Positions 26,439 through 35,002 of a DNA stretch of 64,000 nucleotides are shown one piece after another (within the stretch, counting starts at the first letter, position 1; every line of letters starts with the position of its first letter). Origin of the DNA: Paenibacillus sp. J31TS4 (GTDB lineage: Bacteria > Bacillota > Bacilli > Paenibacillales > NBRC-103111); assembly GCF_018403265.1 (NCBI RefSeq), contig NZ_BOSI01000001.1:1426001-1490000 (forward strand). The letters run 5' to 3'. A model generated the notes under the pieces. It was given only the letters and a program-made list of their open reading frames with translations. It did no database searches and was not told where the DNA came from. The position numbers and the translations under genes are program-made.

Positions 26439-27674
26439 TCAACCGGCCTCCCCCGCTCCCGTCTCCCGAGCCTTCGCTCTGCCTCCGGCCGAGAGCTCGC
26501 CTGCCCGGTAGAACCAGATCGAGAGAAGCGTGAAGACAGCCATGATGAGGAACATCGTATGCCCGCCGAATTCCGTCAGCAGCAGACCGCCAAGCCATGG
26601 CCCGACGAAATGGCCAAAATTCTGGAACGATTGAGCGCCGTAATAGGTGCCCCGCATTTCTCTCGGGGCAATACGGTCGATGAGCAAATTACCCGCCGGG
26701 AAGCTGAGAATTTCGCCAAGCGAGAAGACAACCATCGAGACGAGAAAGGCCGTTGTGCCGGTAGAATACGCAAAGCCGAGATCGCCGAGCGCGAACAGGA
26801 CACTGCCGCAGGCGATGGCGAAGAGCGGCGACCGCTTCTCCAGCCAGCTGACGAGTGGCACCTGGCAGACGACGACGGTGATCGCGTTCACGCTCATCAT
26901 CCAGGCGAACAGCTTCACTCCTTCCTCCAGCATCAGGCCTTCCAAATACTGCGACAGCGTAACCGTCATCTGGGAATAGCCCACGGCCGCTAGCATTCCG
27001 CCTCCGAGGAACAAACGGAAGGCGGAGTCCCGGCGAATGACGGCCCACGCGGCGCCGAACGTAAGCGGCTGCTTCTTCTCCCCCTCGATGCGCCGGATGC
27101 CGAACCGGTTCAGCAGCCGCTGCAGCAGGAGAGCGTACAGTAGATAAACGCCACCCGTCAGCAGGAAGGGCAGCCCTCCTGATACGGTCCCCAAATAAGC
27201 CCCGAGCAGCGGGCCGACGGCCACCCCGATATTAATAGCCAGATACCGGAGCGAGAAGACGCGGAACCGCTTGTCCGCAGGGGTAAGGTCGGCCATCAGC
27301 GCCTGGGAGACGGGCTCGTAGAACGACCGGCAGAGGCCGTTCGCCATGTTCAGCAGCAGGAACAGCAGCGGACTGCCCGCCGTGCCGAAGCCGAGGAACA
27401 CAAAGCCCCACACATACAGCGCGGTCAGCATGACCAGGCGGCGGCCCACCCGGTCGGACAGCGTCCCGCCGATAAAGCCCCCGAACGTGCCGGCAAGCGA
27501 GCCGAGGCCGATGACGACGCCGATCAGGAACGGGCTCATGTCTGTCGTCCGGGCCAGGTAGAGCGCGAGGAACGGCATGCTCATCGACGAAGCGGCGCGC
27601 GCCATGACCGTTCCCGCCAGCAGTGTATGGACGATTGGATGATAACTCCGGTAAAACGATTGCAGCCGATTCAA
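26439..27674 (-). CDS. MFS transporter
   Basis: This 411-residue major facilitator has 12 membrane segments. Motif A is GGTLSDRVGRRLVMLT in the first half. The second half begins near LTFGAAWAVIRRDSAFRLFLGG. Family members export drugs or take up small solutes by proton coupling; no substrate can be assigned. The start is TTG 27674, with AAGGAG ten nt upstream; no ATG suits better. It follows the terminator of the DUF1450 gene, so it needs its own promoter, which I could not place. Confidence 0.85.
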   Translation of the reverse strand: MNRLQSFYRSYHPIVHTLLAGTVMARAASSMSMPFLALYLARTTDMSPFLIGVVIGLGSLAGTFGGFIGGTLSDRVGRRLVMLTALYVWGFVFLGFGTAGSPLLFLLLNMANGLCRSFYEPVSQALMADLTPADKRFRVFSLRYLAINIGVAVGPLLGAYLGTVSGGLPFLLTGGVYLLYALLLQRLLNRFGIRRIEGEKKQPLTFGAAWAVIRRDSAFRLFLGGGMLAAVGYSQMTVTLSQYLEGLMLEEGVKLFAWMMSVNAITVVVCQVPLVSWLEKRSPLFAIACGSVLFALGDLGFAYSTGTTAFLVSMVVFSLGEILSFPAGNLLIDRIAPREMRGTYYGAQSFQNFGHFVGPWLGGLLLTEFGGHTMFLIMAVFTLLSIWFYRAGELSAGGRAKARETGAGEAG

Positions 27675-27710
27675 AACAGCAAGACTCCTTCATTTCCGAA
27701 TGCACGGCAT

Positions 27711-27737
27711 CAAAAAAAGACCGCGGACGCGGTCCTT
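27711..27737 (-). terminator. Terminator after the DUF1450 gene
   Basis: On the minus strand GACCGCG pairs with CGCGGTC across TC, followed by T7. It abuts the stop codon at 27737. Confidence 0.82.
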
Positions 27738-27964
27738 TACGCCTTGATATATTTCTTCGCCTTGTCCAGCGCTTCGTCCTCGGTGGTCCCGGTGAGATAC
27801 CGGCCGTTGACGAAGATGAAGGCGGAACGCTTGCAGGGACCGCAATAGGACTTGCAGGCCACCTTGATCTCATCGTGCGGGGCCAGCTTCTGCAGCTTGG
27901 GCACCAGCGTTTTGACCTGGGTATGCGTGCACTTGTTGCAAATTCGAATATCGTTCTTCCCCAT
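27737..27964 (-). CDS. DUF1450 small Cys-rich (thioredoxin-like ferredoxin) protein
   Basis: This 75-residue protein has five Cys: CNKC near the N-terminus, and CKSYCGPC. The layout matches DUF1450 (YuzB-like) proteins, which share a thioredoxin-like [2Fe-2S] ferredoxin fold. No biochemical role is established. It lies 26 bp after the HesB-like gene on the same strand and is followed by a terminator, so the two probably form an operon linked to Fe-S or redox chemistry. That link is inferred from Cys content and context. Confidence 0.78.
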   Translation of the reverse strand: MGKNDIRICNKCTHTQVKTLVPKLQKLAPHDEIKVACKSYCGPCKRSAFIFVNGRYLTGTTEDEALDKAKKYIKA

Positions 27965-27990
27965 GATGGCTGACTCCGATCGCGGACGGC

Positions 27991-28293
27991 CTAGTGGTCG
28001 CCGTGGTTGCCCTTGCTCGGATTGGTGATGACGAAGCCTTCCTCCGGCAGGTACAGGTAGTCGATCTTCACACCGTCCAGAAGCGGCTCGTTCTTATCGA
28101 GCAGGACGCTGATGCCCTTGTCCGTCTCGATTACTTCGTCGTTCTCGCCGGGCTTGTCCAGATCGAGGCCGTAATGGGCATGGTCGCCATGGCTGTGGGT
28201 GACGAGCACGCGCAGCATAAGCTCCTTATTCTCTTCTTTATCCAATTCGCGCTGAATGACTTTGGCCGCGTTACGGGTGATTTTGCATTGCAT
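27991..28293 (-). CDS. HesB/IscA-like protein lacking the cluster cysteines
   Basis: This 100-residue protein has the HesB-like fold: MQCKITRNAAKVIQREL at the start, LRVLVTHSHGDHAHYGLDL in the core strand, and GVKIDYLYLPEEGFVITNP at the end. A-type carriers bind Fe-S through three Cys, including a C-terminal CGC; here only Cys3 exists and the tail is GNHGDH. Instead it has clustered His/Asp (THSHGDHAHYG) that could bind metal. So it is a divergent, non-canonical member. AAGGAGAGA precedes the ATG. It heads a probable operon with DUF1450. Confidence 0.78.
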   Translation of the reverse strand: MQCKITRNAAKVIQRELDKEENKELMLRVLVTHSHGDHAHYGLDLDKPGENDEVIETDKGISVLLDKNEPLLDGVKIDYLYLPEEGFVITNPSKGNHGDH

Positions 28294-28467
28294 CGTGTCT
28301 CTCTCCTTAAGTGAAAGGTCTATCCGTCCATTGTATCGGAAGCTCCCGGAATGCGCAACAAACAGCGGATACGAACCCCCGCGCCATGCTGGCGTCTGCC
28401 TCCCGTTTCCGCTATGATAGCAAGTAGCTGTCCCTTCGTGATTATTTTTGGATGAGGTGACCCCGGC

Positions 28468-29562
28468 ATGCTCGCTTTTTGGAAACGCTACTACAAAACC
28501 ATCCTAGACATTGCCCTGATTGTCTTTACCGTGTACGTCTTCATGCTCTTGTTCAGCTTTCTCTACTCGATCGCGGCGCCGATCTTCTACGGCCTGGTCA
28601 TCTTCCTGTGCATCGAGCCGCTCGCCAAGTTCCTGAACAAGCGGGGCCTCCCCAAGCCTATCGCTGCTACGATCTCGACGCTGCTGTTCATCACGGTCGC
28701 CGTCGGCGTCCTCGTCGGGCTCGGCGCCATCTTCACGAGCCAAATCTACAACCTGGCTCAGAAAATTCCCGCCTACCAGCTGATTCTGCAGGAGAAGATT
28801 CTGCAGAACGCCGACTACTGGCAGGGCAAGATCGAGGCGCTTCCGCCGGATCTGACCGAGAGAGCGAAGGAATGGACCTCGGCTATCATTGCCAAAGGCT
28901 CCCAGTTCGTCACCTGGTTCCTGACCGGGCTGTTCCACAGCCTCTCGTCCTTCTCGTCGTTCATGCTGAACGTCGTCGTGGGGCTGATCCTGGCGTTCTT
29001 TCTTAGCCTGGAGATCGCCGATTGGAAGAAGCTCGCGCGGCGCAATACGCCGGAGACGTTCAAAAAGGTGTTCCAGTTCCTGCGCGTGAACGTCGTCGCC
29101 GGCATCGCGGGCTACCTGAAGGCCCAGCTGAAGCTGGTGTCGATCACCTTCGTCGTCATTTTCGCCGCTCTGCTGATTCTGCGGGTCAACAATGCGTTCT
29201 CGATCGCCCTGCTGTCCGGCGTCTTCGATCTATTGCCGCTGCTCGGTGTCACGACCGTCTTCGCGCCGTGGATCATCTACCTGTTCATCGTTGGCAACAT
29301 CAAGCTCGCCGTCTCTCTATCCGTACTGCTGGCAGTCGTACTGATCGCCCGCCAGATTCTCGAGCCCAAGATTACCGGCGATTCGCTCGGCGTCTCGGCG
29401 TTTACGATGCTGTCGTTCATGATTATCTCGCTCTCCCTGTTCGGGGTCGCCGGTCTTATTATCTCGCCGATTCTGATCATCACAATCAAAGCGCTCATGA
29501 ACGAAGGCTATCTGAAGCGCTGGATCCGCCTGCCGGAGGGAGAATATAACAGACCGCGTTAG
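28468..29562 (+). CDS. AI-2E family transporter (PerM/YueF-like)
   Basis: This 364-residue membrane protein has about eight hydrophobic segments. A central soluble loop lies between segments 3 and 4 (AQKIPAYQLILQEKIL to LTERAKEWTS). The conserved C-terminal region GVFDLLPLLGVTTVFAPWIIY and ARQILEPKITGDSLG is the family signature. Members include AI-2 exporters and Na+/H+ antiporters, so the substrate cannot be fixed. GATGAGGTGA precedes the ATG. A TATGAT -10-like hexamer is at 28413-28418 with a poor -35. The next gene starts 15 bp later with its own strong ribosome site, so they form an operon. Confidence 0.87.
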   Translation: MLAFWKRYYKTILDIALIVFTVYVFMLLFSFLYSIAAPIFYGLVIFLCIEPLAKFLNKRGLPKPIAATISTLLFITVAVGVLVGLGAIFTSQIYNLAQKIPAYQLILQEKILQNADYWQGKIEALPPDLTERAKEWTSAIIAKGSQFVTWFLTGLFHSLSSFSSFMLNVVVGLILAFFLSLEIADWKKLARRNTPETFKKVFQFLRVNVVAGIAGYLKAQLKLVSITFVVIFAALLILRVNNAFSIALLSGVFDLLPLLGVTTVFAPWIIYLFIVGNIKLAVSLSVLLAVVLIARQILEPKITGDSLGVSAFTMLSFMIISLSLFGVAGLIISPILIITIKALMNEGYLKRWIRLPEGEYNRPR

Positions 29563-29577
29563 GAAGGAGGCCGCTCC

Positions 29578-30309
29578 ATGTTTCTCAGATCCGTCTCCCT
29601 GCTGCCGTCCGCCGGAGAGGAAGATCCGAGCGGTTACCCGTTCTCCATTCCGTCCATCCGCAGGCTGCCTGAGCTACGCTTCACCACCCCCGTGACGTTC
29701 CTCGTAGGCGAGAACGGCTCGGGCAAATCAACGCTTCTCGAGGGCATCGCCGACCAATGCGACTTCAACACCGCCGGGGGCGGGCGCAACAACCGGTTCG
29801 AGGTTCACGCGTCCGGCTCCTCCCTCGGCCGGCACCTGCGGCTGTCCTGGATGCCCCGGACGGGCCGCGGTTTTTTTCTACGCGCAGAGACGTTCTACCA
29901 GTTCGCCTCCCATCTCGACGTGCTCGCCGAGGAGGACGGGGCTGCCATCGCCTACGGCGCTTACGGGGGCCGGTCGCTGCATGAACAGTCGCACGGTGAA
30001 TCGTTCCTCAGCCTGTTCGTCAACCGGTTCACCGAGCCGGGCCTCTACCTGCTTGACGAGCCCGAGGCCGCCCTCTCGCCCGCCCGCCAGCTTGCCTTCC
30101 TCAGCATGCTGCACGACCGGTCGCGGGACAGCCAGTTCGTCATCGCCACCCACTCGCCGATTCTGCTCGGCTTCCCGGGAGCTCGCATCCTGTCGTTCGA
30201 CGAGCCTCCGGTCCGCGAGCTGACATACGAAGAAACGCCTGCGTATACCATCACGCGGCGTTTCCTGGAGCGGCCGGATTCGTTCTTCCGCCATCTATTC
30301 GAGGATTAG
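29578..30309 (+). CDS. AAA/ABC-type ATPase, single domain
   Basis: This 243-residue soluble ATPase has Walker A VGENGSGKSTLLEGI, an ABC-like region (HGESFLSLF), Walker B GLYLLDEPEAALSP and a downstream His (ATHSPILLG). It belongs to the short AAA_21/RecF-like ATPases often annotated as ABC-type proteins of unknown function. No permease or nuclease is adjacent, so a transport or defence role cannot be claimed. GGAAGGAGG precedes the ATG. It closes a two-gene operon with the AI-2E transporter. Confidence 0.85.
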   Translation: MFLRSVSLLPSAGEEDPSGYPFSIPSIRRLPELRFTTPVTFLVGENGSGKSTLLEGIADQCDFNTAGGGRNNRFEVHASGSSLGRHLRLSWMPRTGRGFFLRAETFYQFASHLDVLAEEDGAAIAYGAYGGRSLHEQSHGESFLSLFVNRFTEPGLYLLDEPEAALSPARQLAFLSMLHDRSRDSQFVIATHSPILLGFPGARILSFDEPPVRELTYEETPAYTITRRFLERPDSFFRHLFED

Positions 30310-30311
30310 CG

Positions 30312-30863
30312 TCAGCACCGGCCCGCCTGCGGCAGGGCTGCGAACCGCAGCAGCAGCCGCCCGACGTGGAACAGATGCAGCTTCATCTTCTCCTGCGCCT
30401 CGGCCGCATCCTGGCGCCGGATGGCCCGGTAGATCGCCTGGTGCTCGCCGAGCAGCTGCTCCGAGACGGCCGTGTCGCAGAAGATGCGGGTTGCGCGCGC
30501 ATGCTCCGAGACGAGCTCGATCCGGTCGAGCACTGTCTGGAGCAGATCGGCCAGCATGGCGTTGCGGCTCGCCGTGGACAGCGCGAGATGGAACGCGGCA
30601 TCCGCCTCCTCGCCCTCCTCGCCGTTGCCGATCGACTGCGCCATGGCGGCGAGCGCCCGCTCCATCGCCCGCAGATCTTCCTCCGACCGCCGAGCCGCCG
30701 CCAGAGCGGCCTGCGTCACCTCCAACGCCTTGCGCGCTTCGAGCAGGTCTGCAAGCGGGATGCGGCCTGCCAGAGACAGTTCGCACGCCGTCCCCTCCCA
30801 AGAGACCGCTCGCTCGCGAAACACGCTTCCATTGTCCGAATAGGGTACCGTTTCCACAGACAT
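30312..30863 (-). CDS. FCD-type ligand-binding domain protein without a DNA-binding domain
   Basis: This 183-residue helical protein matches the effector-binding FCD domain of FadR/GntR regulators. It has DLLEARKALEVTQAALAAA, the metal-ligand region DAAFHLALSTASRN, the SEHARATRI helix and EQLLGEHQAIYRAIRRQDA with C-terminal HLFHVGRLLL. The usual 70-residue N-terminal winged helix is missing; only about 45 residues without that pattern precede FCD. ATG 30863 follows GGAAAGGTGG. The longer frame runs into the YkvA gene. It is either a degraded regulator or a stand-alone sensor. It ends 2 nt past the convergent ATPase stop. Confidence 0.7.
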   Translation of the reverse strand: MSVETVPYSDNGSVFRERAVSWEGTACELSLAGRIPLADLLEARKALEVTQAALAAARRSEEDLRAMERALAAMAQSIGNGEEGEEADAAFHLALSTASRNAMLADLLQTVLDRIELVSEHARATRIFCDTAVSEQLLGEHQAIYRAIRRQDAAEAQEKMKLHLFHVGRLLLRFAALPQAGRC

Positions 30864-30874
30864 CCACCTTTCCG

Positions 30875-31105
30875 CTACAGGCGATATTTCTTCTCGAACC
30901 GGGTGGCGAACCAATTGGCGAGCAGCATGGTGACCGCGATATCGTCGATCGGCAGGAAGGGAATCACGTCCGGAAGTACCCAGTACAGCGCTGCCGGCAC
31001 GACGAACAGCAGTTTCTCCTTCATCGGCACGCGGCTCGATACCAGCAGCCGGCCTACCCGTTTGAAGACATGGACCCAATGCTTGAGCGAAAGAAGCTTA
31101 CTCAT
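30875..31105 (-). CDS. YkvA-like DUF1232 small membrane protein
   Basis: This 76-residue protein has the DUF1232 signature LLFVVPAALYWVLPDVIP and FLPIDDIAVTMLLANWF, forming one or two membrane helices. The function of the family is unknown. ATG 31105 follows GAGGAGGGG. The frame extends to 31171 but without a ribosome site. It ends 11 bp before the FCD-protein start, so the two are probably co-transcribed. Confidence 0.82.
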   Translation of the reverse strand: MSKLLSLKHWVHVFKRVGRLLVSSRVPMKEKLLFVVPAALYWVLPDVIPFLPIDDIAVTMLLANWFATRFEKKYRL

Positions 31106-31261
31106 GAAGTCCCCTCCTCGCGATGCTTCACCCTCTTCTCTCAGTATCGGTCTTCTTCCCCCTATATACACCTCGGCGCCGTCCGCTAATCAAAAAATGG
31201 TTCTCCATGTATATGCGCCCCGATGTGCGTTTATTCGGCACGCCTCCCGGCTTCCGCCGAT

Positions 31262-31306
31262 CGTTCGAGCTGGTCCGCGGACCAGCTCCGCACCCACAGT
31301 CGAACG
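31262..31306. repeat. Perfect 22-bp palindrome within a second inverted repeat
   Basis: Positions 31267-31288 read the same on both strands (half site GAGCTGGTCCG). Outside it, CGTTCGA (31262-31268) and TCGAACG (31300-31306) form another inverted repeat. It sits between divergent YkvA-like and glycosidase genes. There is no T run, so an operator is more likely than a terminator. Confidence 0.6.
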
Positions 31307-31427
31307 CTGCGGGCCTCACGCTGGGACGAACGGCTTATTCTTGTTCACCCGCCCCAAGTCGAGCAGGAATCTGGAGGGCATGCGAGGAATTGGGAATGAA
31401 TGGGAAGCCAAGAGAACGGAGGAAGCC

Positions 31428-32213
31428 ATGAATCGTATCCTCTCCCGATCCCCTGGGGGCAAGCTGCCCTACCTCCTGCTCCTCGTCTGTCTGGCCAGCT
31501 TCGCCTGCACCCTGGCGCTGATGATGGCGCTACGCTCCTCCCCTCGGCCGTATACATACACCAAAGTGAACGCCGCCGGGCCCGTCACGATGCACGTCCT
31601 GAGGACGACGCCCGACGCGATCGGCCTGAAGGCGATTGAGGGAAACGTGACCAAGATGGCGGAGGACGGCATCAACGGAGGGTTTTTCTGGCAGGGATAC
31701 CTGCTCAGCATCGCCGTGAAGAACGACCACCCGGTCAAAGGCAATCCCGGCGATTACGGCTCGGGCTGGTACAATATCGACCGCCCTCGCGGCACTCTCG
31801 TCTGGGACGGCCGGACGCGGACGTTCTCCGTCCAGGTCGTGGACGACGCGGGTCTCCTGCAGGTGACCGACCGCTCCAACTATTGGGCGCAGGGCGGCGT
31901 CAGCATGAGCCTCGGCCGCAGCGAAGGCTGGGAACGGATCGCCGAAGCCGAGGAAATGCCCGCCATGGACGAGAAGCGGATGCGGTCCGCCGTCGCCTAC
32001 GACCGGGACAACCGCGTCTGGCTGCTCGTCAGCCCGACCCCCTGCACCGTCGCCGTCTTCCGCGAGGCGGTGCGCGAGACGGTCGGGCGGGACCGCATTG
32101 TCGACGGCGTCTTCCTGGACGGCGATGGCTCCTCGCAGCTGAAGGCAGCGGGGGTGGCGCTGCCCGGCGACAGACGCGCCGTCTATCAGATGATTACCGT
32201 CCCGCGGTCTTAA
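31428..32213 (+). CDS. Phosphodiester glycosidase family protein (membrane-anchored)
   Basis: This 261-residue protein has one N-terminal membrane segment (about 12-36), then an NAGPA domain. The family is named for the human enzyme that uncovers mannose-6-phosphate; bacterial members include YoeB/YjqB-like and spore/envelope exported proteins. GINGGFFWQGY near the start and VDGVFLDGDGSSQL near the end carry the conserved Asn/Asp residues. ATG 31428 follows ACGGAGGAAG; the same frame is open far upstream but only as non-coding shadow. A second family member is at 39456. Extracytoplasmic polymer hydrolysis is inferred. Confidence 0.82.
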   Translation: MNRILSRSPGGKLPYLLLLVCLASFACTLALMMALRSSPRPYTYTKVNAAGPVTMHVLRTTPDAIGLKAIEGNVTKMAEDGINGGFFWQGYLLSIAVKNDHPVKGNPGDYGSGWYNIDRPRGTLVWDGRTRTFSVQVVDDAGLLQVTDRSNYWAQGGVSMSLGRSEGWERIAEAEEMPAMDEKRMRSAVAYDRDNRVWLLVSPTPCTVAVFREAVRETVGRDRIVDGVFLDGDGSSQLKAAGVALPGDRRAVYQMITVPRS

Positions 32214-32423
32214 CCGGGCTGCTCATCCGACCCCGTCTTGGTACCTGTGCTTGCTTGGGCAATCGACGACATCCTCGTGACCGTCTGCCCGGCAGTGCCC
32301 CTCGGACGGCACTCACAGCACGATGACTTGCCGCTTACCTTACTCCGCACCATCTGCCCACCTGGCGCATATGCTGGCGCCATAGAGCCGCCCGCGAAGG
32401 GGCGGCGGTCAGGAGGAAGGTCC

Positions 32424-32762
32424 ATGCCCGCACGCCGCATCATCGTCGATCTGTCCGAACGGCGCCTCTATCTGCTCGACGGTGGCAAAGTCATCCACGC
32501 CTACCCGATCGGGATCGGCACCGCGCTTACCCAAACCCCGGTTGGCGAGTATACGATCATAAACAAGCAGCCGAATCCCGGCGGACCGTTCGGCGCGTTC
32601 TGGATGGGATTGTCGCGCCCGCATTACGGCATTCACGGAACGAACAACCCCGGCTCCATTGGCGGCCCGGTTTCGCACGGCTGCATTCGCATGTACAACC
32701 AGGACGTTCTCCAGCTGCAGAAGCAGGTACCGGTCGGCACCCGGGTTACGATTCGCCGTTGA
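32424..32762 (+). CDS. Minimal L,D-transpeptidase (YkuD domain)
   Basis: This 112-residue protein is almost only the YkuD catalytic domain, which forms 3-3 cross-links in peptidoglycan. The active site is SHGCIRM with Cys87, and the upstream His is in [14 protein letters not shown]. It lacks the LysM module and signal peptide seen in B. subtilis YkuD-type proteins. It therefore either leaves by an unusual route, acts inside the developing spore, or is not exported. AGGAGGAAGG precedes ATG 32424; upstream in-frame codons lack any signal peptide. Located between envelope and stress genes. Confidence 0.85.
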   Translation: MPARRIIVDLSERRLYLLDGGKVIHAYPIGIGTALTQTPVGEYTIINKQPNPGGPFGAFWMGLSRPHYGIHGTNNPGSIGGPVSHGCIRMYNQDVLQLQKQVPVGTRVTIRR

Positions 32763-33010
32763 AGCTGCGAGGGCATGGGGAGCCTGCCGCCGGCAGGGAG
32801 GCAGGCTCTCGCTAGAGGCAGGCTCTCGGCAGGAAGCCGCCTCAAGTCTACTTGCCGAATGTGAACACCCCGGTGGCAATGTCCGCGGGCGAAGCTCTTG
32901 CTCCGGCCAACGCGAGTAGAACGGTCCTCTTTTGGGTAAAGGAAGAGGTAGGCTCCATTGGCGGCCTGCAGGCTGATCTATGGGGCGTAACCGAAAGGAG
33001 AGGGACGAGA

Positions 33011-33430
33011 ATGGACAAGCTGTATACGGCGACGGCAACGGCTGTCGGCGGCCGCACGGGTACGGTTAAAACGGATGACGGCAAGCTGTCGTTCCAGCTG
33101 ACGACACCAAAGGAGATGCAGGGGGAAGGCGGAGAAGGCACGAACCCGGAGCAGCTGTTCGCCTGCGGGTATTCGGCGTGCTTCGGAAGCGCGCTCCAAC
33201 TGATAGCCAAGCAGCAAAAGGTCGATGCCGACCAAGCGGAGGTAACCGCCCATGTAACGCTCGGCAAGGACGCCGAGGGCGGATTCCAGCTGGCAGCCCG
33301 GATCGACGTCCGTATCCCAGGCATGGAGCGGGAGCGGGTGCAGGAACTGGCGGATGCGGCCCACCAGGTGTGTCCGTATTCCAAAGCGACGCGGGGCAAC
33401 ATAGAGGTGGAGGTCCGCGCCGTCGACTGA
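33011..33430 (+). CDS. Organic hydroperoxide resistance protein (OsmC/Ohr family)
   Basis: This 139-residue protein is an Ohr-subfamily peroxidase, which reduces organic hydroperoxides using two Cys and lipoyl-type reductants in the cytoplasm. Cys57 (GYSACFGSAL) and Cys121 (HQVCPYSKATRGN) match the catalytic and resolving positions. NPEQLFACGY is a family landmark. AAAGGAG precedes ATG 33011. The 32763-33010 gap has a repeated AGGCAGGCTCTCG but no palindrome like known OhrR operators. No ohrR gene is adjacent. Confidence 0.92.
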   Translation: MDKLYTATATAVGGRTGTVKTDDGKLSFQLTTPKEMQGEGGEGTNPEQLFACGYSACFGSALQLIAKQQKVDADQAEVTAHVTLGKDAEGGFQLAARIDVRIPGMERERVQELADAAHQVCPYSKATRGNIEVEVRAVD

Positions 33431-33491
33431 ATGGCCGGAAGTCCGGCCGGGCCGGCAAACCTACCGTTATAAAGAAAGAGAGTGACGGCAA

Positions 33492-34655
33492 GTGAATCCC
33501 TTTATCTATCAGAACCCGACCAAACTGATCTTCGGCAAAGGCCAGCTGGAGCAGCTGGTGCAGGAAGTGCCGCGATACGGCCGCAAGGTGCTGCTCGTCT
33601 ATGGAGGCGGCAGCATCAAGCGGACCGGCCTGTACGACCGGACGCTCGCCCTGCTCAAGGAAGCGGGGGCCGAGGTGGTCGAGCTCGGCGGCGTGGAGCC
33701 GAATCCGCGCCTCAGCACGGTCAATCGAGGCGCGGCGCTGTGCCGGGAGCATAACATCGACCTGCTGCTTGCGGTCGGAGGCGGCAGTACGATCGACTGC
33801 ACCAAGGCGATCGCCGCAGCCGCCAAGTTCGACGGCGACTTCTGGGACGTCGTCACCAAGAAGGCTGCTGTCAAGGACGCCCTGCCGTTCGGCACGGTTC
33901 TGACGCTGGCGGCGACGGGCTCGGAGATGAACGCGGGCTCGGTCATCACGAATTGGGAGCTTAACGAGAAGCATGGCTGGGGGAGCCCGCTCGTCTATCC
34001 GCGCTTCTCGATCCTCGATCCCGAGCATACGTTCACGCTGCCGCGGGAACAGACGGTCTACGGTATCGTGGATATGATGTCGCATATTTTTGAACAGTAC
34101 TTCCATCACCGGACGGATACTCCGATCCAGGACGGATTCTGCGAAGCGCTGCTGCGCGCGATCCTCCAAACCGCGCCGGTCGCCCTCGAGCGGCCGGACG
34201 ATTACGAGGCGCGCGAGACGCTGATGTATGCGGGGACTATCGCGCTGAATGGCTACCTGTCGATGGGTACGCCCGGCGATTGGGCGACGCACGATCTGGA
34301 GCACGCCATCTCCGCGGTGTACGACATTCCGCATGGCGGCGGTCTCGCCATCCTGTTTCCGAACTGGATGAAGCACGTCGTCCGCGACAATCCGGCGCGG
34401 TTCAAGCAGCTGGGCGTTCACGTCTTCGGCGTCGATCCGGCTGGCAAAGCGGATCTCGAGGCCGCAGAGGAAGGCATTGCCGCCCTCCGCGCGTTCTGGA
34501 ATTCGATCGGGGCGCCGAGCCGCCTCGCGGACTACGACATCGACGATTCCAAGCTCGGCGTGATGGCCGACAAGGTCGTCGCCAACGGGCCGAGAGGCCG
34601 TTTTCGGCCGCTCGAGCGGGACGATGTGCTGGCGATCTACCGTTCCTCGTTATAG
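33492..34655 (+). CDS. Iron-containing alcohol dehydrogenase (YugJ-like)
   Basis: This 387-residue type III Fe-ADH reduces aldehydes or oxidises alcohols with NAD(P)H. The nucleotide-binding [13 protein letters not shown], the iron ligands Asp/His in [15 protein letters not shown] and His residues in [20 protein letters not shown] are complete. It most resembles butanol dehydrogenases of the YugJ/YugK group. The start is GTG 33492 ([17 protein letters not shown]); AAAGAAAGAGAG lies upstream. The gap to ohr is short, so co-transcription is possible. A terminator follows. Confidence 0.9.
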   Translation: MNPFIYQNPTKLIFGKGQLEQLVQEVPRYGRKVLLVYGGGSIKRTGLYDRTLALLKEAGAEVVELGGVEPNPRLSTVNRGAALCREHNIDLLLAVGGGSTIDCTKAIAAAAKFDGDFWDVVTKKAAVKDALPFGTVLTLAATGSEMNAGSVITNWELNEKHGWGSPLVYPRFSILDPEHTFTLPREQTVYGIVDMMSHIFEQYFHHRTDTPIQDGFCEALLRAILQTAPVALERPDDYEARETLMYAGTIALNGYLSMGTPGDWATHDLEHAISAVYDIPHGGGLAILFPNWMKHVVRDNPARFKQLGVHVFGVDPAGKADLEAAEEGIAALRAFWNSIGAPSRLADYDIDDSKLGVMADKVVANGPRGRFRPLERDDVLAIYRSSL

Positions 34656-34691
34656 GACCATCGAGAGAAGCGATCGGCTAGTGTTCCCAGG

Positions 34692-34730
34692 CAAAACCCT
34701 CTGCGCCATACCGCGCAGAGGGTTTTGGGC
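34692..34730 (+). terminator. Terminator of the Fe-ADH gene
   Basis: AAAACCCTCTGCGC pairs with GCGCAGAGGGTTTT around CATACC, a 14-bp perfect stem. Confidence 0.85.
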
Positions 34731-34773
34731 TTCCCGCGGATACGCAGCGGGCTGCGAACTTCCGGCGCACACA

Positions 34774-34827
34774 AAGAAAGGCTATCCCCTGTTCATCCAT
34801 GATGACGGAAGGGATAGCCCTTTCTTA
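34774..34827. terminator. Second hairpin in the 34656-35002 gap
   Basis: GAAAGGCTATCCC (34776-34788) pairs with GGGATAGCCCTTTC (34811-34824) around 22 nt. It could end either direction, including minus-strand transcripts from the KGG gene. The rest of the 34656-35002 gap shows no gene. Confidence 0.55.
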
Positions 34828-35002
34828 TGGGACGGGCCGGCGACCGGCTCTCGCCCCGGTGCCCCGCCGGGCAGGCGTCTTGGTTCAGGAGCCCCGCCAG
34901 ATTCTAAGCTCTGGAGCGGCAAGCGCTTCGCACGGCCGGCCCTCCGGCTGCTTCGAAGCCAGGGTACCCCTTACGGCTGTCGCCCGCCGGCACGGCGGCG
35001 GC

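Noticed and set aside
30366-31427. Long N-terminal extension of the first phosphodiester glycosidase
   Set aside because: It would cross two minus-strand genes and has no membrane signal; ATG 31428 has a good ribosome site and a membrane helix follows directly.
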